A stretch of DNA of 13,027 nucleotides from Chitinophagaceae bacterium (GTDB lineage: Bacteria; Bacteroidota; Bacteroidia; Chitinophagales; Chitinophagaceae), in contig JAOQAL010000313.1 in assembly GCA_025963615.1 (NCBI GenBank), forward strand, positions 1 through 13,027, written 5' to 3'. A program made the position numbers and the translations under genes. The first letter of the stretch is position 1, and each line of letters begins with the position of its first letter. Of the stretch, positions 8,131 to 13,027 are shown in pieces. The notes below the pieces were generated by a model that saw only the letters and a program-made list of their open reading frames with translations, had not been told where the DNA came from and made no database searches.

Positions 8131-9921
8131 ATGGAAAAATTCATCGTTTCAGCAAGAAAATACCGGCCGCAACTCTTTGATACCGTTGTTGGGCAGTCGC
8201 ATATAACGACCACATTGAAAAATGCGATCAAACACAACCAGCTGGCTCATGCATTTCTTTTTTGCGGCCCCCGGGGGGTTGGAAAAACTACCTGTGCAAG
8301 GATTTTAGCCAAGACGATTAATTGCGAAAACCAGACCAAAGAAGGGGAAGCCTGTAATACCTGTAATTCCTGTAAATCATTTAATGAAGGTACTTCGTTG
8401 AATATTCATGAACTGGATGCGGCAAGTAATAATTCGGTAGATGATATCCGCACCCTGGTGGACCAGGTGCGGTTTGCACCACAAGCCGGCAAATATAAAG
8501 TCTACATCATTGATGAGGTGCACATGTTAAGTTCTTCGGCTTTCAATGCCTTCCTGAAGACACTGGAAGAACCCCCACCCTATGCCATTTTTATTTTAGC
8601 CACCTCGGAAAAACATAAAATACTTCCCACCATTTTAAGCCGTTGCCAGATTTTTGATTTTAAACTTATAACCATTCAGGATACGATAGAACATTTGCAG
8701 GAAATATGTGACAAAGAAGGTATCAAAGCGGATAAACCGGCCCTGCAGATCATTGCACAAAAAAGTGAAGGATGTATGCGGGATGCCCTGAGCATCCTTG
8801 ATAAGATCGCAAGTTTTACCAACAGTGAAGTAACGTATACCAATACACTGGAAAACCTGAACATCCTCGATGAAGACTATTATTTCAAATTCCTGGATTG
8901 CATGTTGACCCAGGACCTGTCGGCGGCCCTGCTGCTGTATGATGATGTTAACCGCAAAGGATTTGAAGGCGACCTGGTATTAAACGGTTTTTCGGAATTT
9001 ATCCGCAACTTGCTGGTAAGCCTGGATGATAAGGCTGCCGTGTTACTGGAAGTAGTTGAAAGTTTTAAGGAGAAATATGCACAGGCAGCGAAAAAAATTT
9101 CTGCCTCTTTCCTGATCAGCGCCCTGAATATTCTGAATGAAGGTGAAATAAATTATAAAGCGGCCCGTAACAAACGCCTGCATGTAGAATTGGTATTGAT
9201 AAAGCTTTCGTACCTGCTGCAGGCCCTTGAACTGGTAAATGGTTCGAACGGCATCAGTAAAAAAAAACTGATTGATGAAGCCAGGCCGGTTGCTTTCAGG
9301 CAGATTGCACCCCTGGAAATAAAAACTCAGCGCCCGGAAGTAAAAAAACAAAAACCGGAAGCGAAGCTTATTATAGAAACCCCGGCGGAGAAGATGCCAA
9401 CTATTGAAGGGCCTTCTAACGATTACAAACAGCCGGAAATAGAAAATCAGAAAAAAGAAACCGCGCCTGGTAAATTATCCGCTCTTTCTAAAATACGGGA
9501 GCAATTTAAAACGATTGCTCCGGTAGCTGCCGACATCAATATCCAGTCGCTCGGTGAAGTGCAATTAAAACAAGGCTGGGGAAAATTTATACAGCAACTG
9601 AAAAATGACAAAAATTCGGCAGCCCAAAGTTTTGAACTGGCCATTCTGCGCATTAAAGATGAAAACTGTTTTGATGTTATTACGGCCAATAATCTTGAAC
9701 AAAAATTTATTGACAAAGAGCGTCTTCGCGCATCCTCCTTCCTGCAACAGGAACTGAATAATAAGAATATCCAATTTTCTATTTTCATTGAGGAACCTAC
9801 TGAACTAAAAGAGGTGGCAGGCAGGCCTCTTACCTCCCGCGAGCAGTTTCAGAAAATGTCGGAACAATACCCGTTGGTAAAAGAATTAAAAGACCGATTG
9901 AAGCTTGAGCTTGATTATTAA
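8131..9921 (+). CDS. dnaX: DNA polymerase III subunit tau (gamma/tau)
   Basis: This 596-aa protein is the clamp-loader ATPase that opens and loads the sliding clamp and, as tau, ties the loader to the polymerase. Domain I holds Walker A GPRGVGKT (46-53), the zinc knuckle Cys65, Cys75, Cys78, Cys81, Walker B IIDEVH (126-131), sensor 1 near TSE (158-160) and the SRC motif (170-172). Sensor 2 is likely Arg217 in GCMRDAL. Domain III ends near residue 370 (LIKLSYLLQALEL). Residues 380-596 are the tau-specific tail: a Lys/Pro/Glu-rich linker to about 455, then a folded-looking end with a conserved-looking GWGKFIQQLKNDKN. Codons 377-379 (AAA AAA AAA) form an A9 run exactly at the core/tail border, described separately. 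The ATG at 8131 gives the usual start F(I/V)VSARKYRPQ. Confidence 0.96.
   Translation: MEKFIVSARKYRPQLFDTVVGQSHITTTLKNAIKHNQLAHAFLFCGPRGVGKTTCARILAKTINCENQTKEGEACNTCNSCKSFNEGTSLNIHELDAASNNSVDDIRTLVDQVRFAPQAGKYKVYIIDEVHMLSSSAFNAFLKTLEEPPPYAIFILATSEKHKILPTILSRCQIFDFKLITIQDTIEHLQEICDKEGIKADKPALQIIAQKSEGCMRDALSILDKIASFTNSEVTYTNTLENLNILDEDYYFKFLDCMLTQDLSAALLLYDDVNRKGFEGDLVLNGFSEFIRNLLVSLDDKAAVLLEVVESFKEKYAQAAKKISASFLISALNILNEGEINYKAARNKRLHVELVLIKLSYLLQALELVNGSNGISKKKLIDEARPVAFRQIAPLEIKTQRPEVKKQKPEAKLIIETPAEKMPTIEGPSNDYKQPEIENQKKETAPGKLSALSKIREQFKTIAPVAADINIQSLGEVQLKQGWGKFIQQLKNDKNSAAQSFELAILRIKDENCFDVITANNLEQKFIDKERLRASSFLQQELNNKNIQFSIFIEEPTELKEVAGRPLTSREQFQKMSEQYPLVKELKDRLKLELDY
9259..9275 (+). 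promoter_or_regulatory. A9 slippage site in dnaX with stops in both alternative frames
   Basis: Nine consecutive A (9259-9267) encode Lys377-379. If one A is lost or the frame moves +1, the stop TGA at 9269-9271 follows at once. If one A is gained or the frame moves -1, TGA at 9273-9275 follows after Thr-Asp. Either event would give a product of about 380-382 residues made of domains I-III only, i.e. a gamma form. The same layout in Thermus thermophilus dnaX (A9 transcriptional slippage) is established; use here is inferred. No obvious stem-loop was identified downstream, which favours slippage of RNA polymerase over ribosomal frameshifting. Confidence 0.55.
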
Positions 9922-9924
9922 AGA

Positions 9925-9983
9925 TCACGCTAAGGAACGCTAAGGATGAAGGCTAAGAAACGCTAAGGATGAACGCTAAGCGG
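9925..9983. repeat. CGCTAAG repeat cluster after dnaX
   Basis: Five short units occur at 9928 (CGCTAAGGAA), 9938 (CGCTAAGGATGAA), 9951 (GGCTAAGAAA), 9961 (CGCTAAGGATGAA) and 9974 (CGCTAAGCGG), starting with TCACGCTAAGG 3 nt after the dnaX stop. It has the same plan as the CGCAAAG array at 6226-6550 with TA for AA. A tail CTGGCGGATTGATTTTTT (about 10002-10020) recalls the GGCGG-ATTATTTT end of that array. The rest of the gap to 10193 contains a weak inverted repeat TCACCGG/CCGGTGA (10056-10062, 10101-10107) and nothing else I can support. Confidence 0.7.
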
Positions 9984-10193
9984 ACAACGATCGGCGACAT
10001 TCCTGGCGGATTGATTTTTTGCCCGTTGTTTTTCTCCTCCGTTATAGGTATTAGGTCACCGGATTTTAAAAAAACTTCGTAGAAAAAACACGGGTATAAC
10101 CCGGTGATTATTCGTTTTCAGCACTTTAAAAAAAACAAATGGTATCGTGGTATGATGTTTGAAAACATAGGCTAAACAATTAAAAATCCCATT

Positions 10194-10865
10194 ATGAGAA
10201 TACTCAAAGGAATTATGTTTGGCCTGGTCGCTCTATCCGTTTTAATGTTTAGTTGTAAGAGCATGAACAAGACGCAGAAAGGTGCTGTAATTGGCACGGC
10301 GGGCGGGGCAGCCGTAGGCGCAGTCATTGGAAAAGCTGCAGGCAATACCGCGTTAGGTGCCATCATTGGCGCCACGGTTGGGGGCGTTACGGGGGCTGTA
10401 ATCGGGAAAAAAATGGACAAACAGGCTGAAGAAATTAAGAAGCAGGTTCCCGACGCAAAAGTTGAAAGAGTAGAAGAGGGAATTGTAGTTGAATTCAACA
10501 GTAAAATTCTGTTTGGCTTCGATCGTTCCGATCTCGCCAATTCAGCGGAACGTAATTTAAATGACCTCGTAACGATTTTGAACAAATACCCTGATACCAA
10601 CATTGAAATACAGGGCCACACAGATAATGCCGGTACTGATGAATATAACCAGGGGTTATCAGAACGCCGGGCTAGTGCCGTGTCAGCCTATATAAGAGGT
10701 AAAGGGATCAGCAATTCCCGCATCACGATAAAAGGATTTGGAGAAACAGCACCAAAATATTCTAATGATGCAGAAGATGGCAGGGCGTTGAACCGCCGTG
10801 TTGATTTTCTCATTACGGCAAACGAAAAAATGAAAGCGGAAGCAAAAAAAGAAGCTGGCCAATAA
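10194..10865 (+). CDS. OmpA family lipoprotein with glycine zipper
   Basis: This 223-aa envelope protein would anchor the outer membrane to peptidoglycan. Residues 1-21 form a lipoprotein signal with lipobox MFSC (Cys21). Residues about 30-71 are a glycine zipper (GAVIGTAGGAAVGAVIG and GAIIGATVGGVTGAVIG), a hydrophobic helical pair as in YiaD-like and SlyB-like proteins. The C-terminal OmpA domain spans about 97-207: FNSKILFGFDRSDL, then IEIQGHTDNAGTDEYNQGLS with Asp144 and, 15 residues on, Arg159. These match the two residues that bind diaminopimelate in OmpA. It ends with LNRRVDFLI and a charged Lys/Glu/Ala tail. A PorT-like barrel gene follows 52 nt downstream and the shared terminator lies after it, so the two form a likely envelope operon. 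No confident promoter was found upstream. Confidence 0.92.
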   Translation: MRILKGIMFGLVALSVLMFSCKSMNKTQKGAVIGTAGGAAVGAVIGKAAGNTALGAIIGATVGGVTGAVIGKKMDKQAEEIKKQVPDAKVERVEEGIVVEFNSKILFGFDRSDLANSAERNLNDLVTILNKYPDTNIEIQGHTDNAGTDEYNQGLSERRASAVSAYIRGKGISNSRITIKGFGETAPKYSNDAEDGRALNRRVDFLITANEKMKAEAKKEAGQ

Positions 10866-10917
10866 GCTATAGAATCCCTAAATCCCATTAACCCATTTTT
10901 AAACTAAAAAATTGTTT

Positions 10918-11538
10918 ATGAAAACAAAAATTGTAATCGTATCACTACTCACGGTTTTGATAATAACTAATACAAAGGCACAAACCAACCTGTCTTTCGG
11001 CGTAAGAGCCGGAGTTAATTTTCAGAACCTTACAGGAAAAGACGATGCTGGGGATAAGTATTCAAACAAATTAAAAACAGGTTTTAATCTTGGAGCTAAT
11101 GTAGAAATACCGGTAGCAACCGATTTTTACCTGCAGCCCGGTGTTTTGTTTTCCACCAAAGGCGCAAAATATAAAAACATAGATGCAAAGACCAACCTTT
11201 CCTATATTGAAATACCAGTCAACTTTATTTATAAACCGGTATTAGGTGATGGAAAATTGCTATTGGGTGTTGGGCCTTATGCGGCTTTTGGAATTGGAGG
11301 AAAAGATAAAGTTGGCAATACCAGCTCAGACGTCCAGTTTGGCAGCCAGCCGGGAGAAATCAAACGTTTTGATGCCGGAGGAAATTTTTTAGTAGGTTAT
11401 GAATTAAGCAATCACCTATCCGCTCAATTGAATGCAGGGCTTGGGCTCGTTAATATCAATAACAGGCCGGATGGAGATACAAAATCTTCATTAAAAAATA
11501 CCGGTTTCGGAGTATCTCTTGGTTACCGGTTTAATTAA
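10918..11538 (+). CDS. PorT-like outer membrane beta-barrel protein
   Basis: This 206-aa secreted protein has a signal peptide at residues 1-21 (MKTKIVIVSLLTVLI to TKA, before Q). The first strand SFGVRAGVNFQNLTG and later LQPGVLFSTKGAKY, SYIEIPVNFIYKP, LLLGVGPYAAFGIGG, GGNFLVGYELS and FGVSLGYRFN are typical of the PorT/PF13568 barrel family of Bacteroidota. The C-terminus ends in an aromatic-rich strand as expected for an outer membrane protein. A TTG two codons upstream (10912) is in frame, but the ATG at 10918 gives the standard MKxK signal-peptide start, so I chose it. It follows the OmpA lipoprotein gene by 52 nt and is closed by a strong terminator. Specific function is unknown. Confidence 0.88.
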   Translation: MKTKIVIVSLLTVLIITNTKAQTNLSFGVRAGVNFQNLTGKDDAGDKYSNKLKTGFNLGANVEIPVATDFYLQPGVLFSTKGAKYKNIDAKTNLSYIEIPVNFIYKPVLGDGKLLLGVGPYAAFGIGGKDKVGNTSSDVQFGSQPGEIKRFDAGGNFLVGYELSNHLSAQLNAGLGLVNINNRPDGDTKSSLKNTGFGVSLGYRFN

Positions 11539-11544
11539 TATAAC

Positions 11545-11620
11545 TCACGCAGAGGTATTGCTGGTGGAATTGAGACATTCAGTGCCATCCTGTTCGCCAG
11601 CTTCTGCGTGATTTTTTTTT
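11545..11620 (+). terminator. Rho-independent terminator after the OmpA/PorT operon
   Basis: TCACGCAGA (11545-11553) pairs perfectly with TCTGCGTGA (11603-11611), followed directly by nine T (11612-11620). The 49-nt space between the arms has a second stem, GCTGG (11560-11564) with CCAGC (11597-11601), extended by wobble pairs, so the whole forms one long stacked hairpin. It starts 7 nt after the stop codon. Confidence 0.85.
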
Positions 11621-11856
11621 CTTTCCTATTGATCAGCTTTTCCTGATCTAAATAAAGTTAATCTTTCAAAGAATGTTGCTTCGGCCAATTTAGCAGCCAT
11701 ACCACGGGGTATTTAGAACCACCGGTCAATCTGCAACAGAAGTGAATACCGCACCAAAGCCCGGTACATAAAAAATCATCCCGTTTACCTGTTTATACTC
11801 CTGCATTCAGCATTCATTAATTTGCCTTAATTTCGACCAAAATTCAACGATCAATT
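11621..11856. other. Intergenic region before the PDH E2 gene
   Basis: Together with the terminator this fills the 318-nt gap. No ORF or RNA gene is visible. TTAATTTG at 11817-11824 matches seven of the eight positions of the Bacteroidota -7 box (TAnnTTTG, counting the two free positions), about 33 nt before the start codon, and may be the E2 promoter. A TTG at the correct distance is lacking. Confidence 0.35.
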
Positions 11857-13027
11857 ATGGCTGAAGTGATCCTGATGCCCCGCCTGAGTGATACCATGAC
11901 TGAAGGTGTTATTGCTGCATGGCATAAAAAAGTGGGCGATAAAGTGAAAAAAGGCGATTTGCTGGCCGAAGTGGAAACCGATAAAGCCACGATGGAACTG
12001 GAAAGTTACAAGGACGGCACGCTATTGCATATTGGCGTAGATAAAGGCGGCAAATTGCAGGTGAATGATTTACTCGCCATTATAGGTAATGCGGGCGAAG
12101 ATGTAAGTGGCTTGATAAAAGGTAATAAAGACAATGCGGCAAAAGCCCCTGCGCCAGCTGCCGAAAATTCAAAACCTGAAAAGAAAGAAGAAAAAACAGC
12201 GGTAAAGGCTGGAGCGGCAAAACCTGTTGCTACTCCAACGGCTGCTGCTCCGGCTCTTGACATATCTAAAATGGAAGAAGTAGTGCTGATGCCAAGGCTG
12301 AGCGATACAATGACCGAAGGCGTTATAGCATCGTGGCAGAAAAACGTTGGGGATGCTGTGAAAAAAGGCGACCTGCTGGCAGAAATAGAAACCGATAAAG
12401 CCACCATGGAACTGGAAAGCTATAAGAATGGTGAGTTATTATATATCGGAGCAAAGAAAGGGGAAAAGATCGCCGTGAATGACCTGCTCTGTATAATTGG
12501 TGAGAAAGGCAAAGTAGATGTGGACGCGATAGTAGCAGCGGCAAAAAGCGGTGGAGCGGCTCCAGTTAGCCAACAGCAGGAAGGTACTAAGGAGGAAGCA
12601 GCCCAGTCAGCAACAACAGAAGAAGCACATACTGAAAGTGGCTCTTCTGAAAATGGCCGTGTAAAAGCCTCGCCACTGGCTAAAAAATTAGCAGCTGAGA
12701 AAGGCGTTGACCTTAAAATGGTGCAGGGAACCGGTGATGGTGGAAGAATAGTGAAAAATGACATTGATAATTATGTTCCAAAGGCGGAAACTAAAAGTCA
12801 GCCACCTCAAAAAGCATCTGCGCCGGCAGTGGCAGCCGGAGATAGCGGTGTAGTATCTTTTGACGAAGTACCTGTATCGCAAATGAGAAAAATAATTGCG
12901 AAGCGGCTTGCAGAAAGCATGTTCAGCGCTCCGCATTTTTATCTCACGATGTCCATTGATATGGATAATGCTGTCGCCAGTCGCGCAAAGCTCAATGACG
13001 TAAGCAAGGTGAAAATATCTTTTAATG
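11857..13027 (+). CDS. pdhC: Pyruvate dehydrogenase E2, dihydrolipoamide acetyltransferase (5' part)
   Basis: The gene runs off the right edge after 390 complete codons. E2 moves the acetyl group from E1 to CoA and forms the core of the cytoplasmic complex that feeds the TCA cycle. There are two lipoyl domains. The first (residues 1 to about 77) has Lys43 in ETDKAT; the second (139 to about 215) has Lys181 in the same motif. They share 61 of 77 residues by my count. Ala/Pro/Lys-rich linkers (about 90-135 and 225-265) follow each. The E1/E3-binding domain is at 269-306 (VKASPLAKKLAAEKGVDL to NDIDNY). The catalytic domain starts near 332 (VSFDEVPVSQMRKIIAKRL); its HxxxD active site lies beyond the window. 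LSDTMTEG and MRKIIAKRL fit pyruvate-type E2 rather than 2-oxoglutarate E2, but that assignment is less certain than the E2 call. Confidence 0.93.
   Translation, partial: MAEVILMPRLSDTMTEGVIAAWHKKVGDKVKKGDLLAEVETDKATMELESYKDGTLLHIGVDKGGKLQVNDLLAIIGNAGEDVSGLIKGNKDNAAKAPAPAAENSKPEKKEEKTAVKAGAAKPVATPTAAAPALDISKMEEVVLMPRLSDTMTEGVIASWQKNVGDAVKKGDLLAEIETDKATMELESYKNGELLYIGAKKGEKIAVNDLLCIIGEKGKVDVDAIVAAAKSGGAAPVSQQQEGTKEEAAQSATTEEAHTESGSSENGRVKASPLAKKLAAEKGVDLKMVQGTGDGGRIVKNDIDNYVPKAETKSQPPQKASAPAVAAGDSGVVSFDEVPVSQMRKIIAKRLAESMFSAPHFYLTMSIDMDNAVASRAKLNDVSKVKISFN

Noticed and set aside
9342..9348. A7 run in the tau linker of dnaX as an alternative frameshift site
   Set aside because: It is shorter than the A9 and lies about 80 bp into the tail, in a Lys-rich linker where such runs are expected. 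The A9 fits the domain border much better.
10056..10107. Inverted repeat TCACCGG/CCGGTGA between dnaX and the OmpA gene as a terminator
   Set aside because: The arms are only 7 bp with a loop of 38 nt and no T-tract after the second arm.
10154..10161. GATGTTTG as a promoter -7 box for the OmpA lipoprotein gene
   Set aside because: It fits only part of the consensus, and no TTG lies 19-21 nt upstream.
12006..12936. Several minus-strand ORFs across the E2 gene
   Set aside because: They are antisense shadows of a clearly recognisable E2 reading frame with lipoyl and E3-binding domains.

Overview
The window looks like chromosomal DNA of a Bacteroidota bacterium, most likely of the Chitinophagaceae type. 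Four signs support this. There is a near-perfect Bacteroidota promoter (TTG-N20-TACCTTTG) ahead of atpD. The genes lack strong Shine-Dalgarno sites. atpD-atpC stand apart from the rest of the ATP synthase genes, and AtpD carries a long insert. Several small PorT-like or OmpA-like envelope proteins and Bacteroidota-style lipoproteins are present. No mobile element, CRISPR array, tRNA or rRNA is visible.

Layout: positions 1-250 hold a G-rich tandem repeat and a 17-bp hairpin. On the minus strand lies a two-gene envelope operon: a DUF4136-like lipoprotein (911-1546), then a beta-barrel protein (252-872). Upstream of it is a short unannotated lipoprotein remnant whose start codon appears to be ATA (1742-1993). 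Next come atpC (2122-2400) and atpD (2513-4012), transcribed leftward from the promoter at 4051-4081. To the right, everything is on the plus strand: an S9 peptidase lipoprotein (4307-6220), a threefold 100-bp tandem repeat (6251-6550), a GNAT-like protein (6841-8010), dnaX (8131-9921), a glycine-zipper/OmpA lipoprotein with a PorT-like barrel protein (10194-11538), a rho-independent terminator, and the first 390 codons of the E2 subunit of pyruvate dehydrogenase (11857 to the window edge).

The genes form no single pathway. They mix core metabolism and replication (ATP synthase, PDH E2, DNA polymerase III tau) with cell-envelope genes. No clearly novel multi-gene system is visible.

Two observations stand out. 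First, dnaX has an A9 run exactly at the end of the clamp-loader core. TGA stops follow immediately in both alternative frames, as expected for a slippage site that makes a short gamma form. Second, three plus-strand genes are each followed within 3-15 nt of the stop by a TCACGC-NN-AGG element: expanded to 100-bp tandem repeats in one place, a run of CGCTAAG units in another, and the arm of a terminator in the third.
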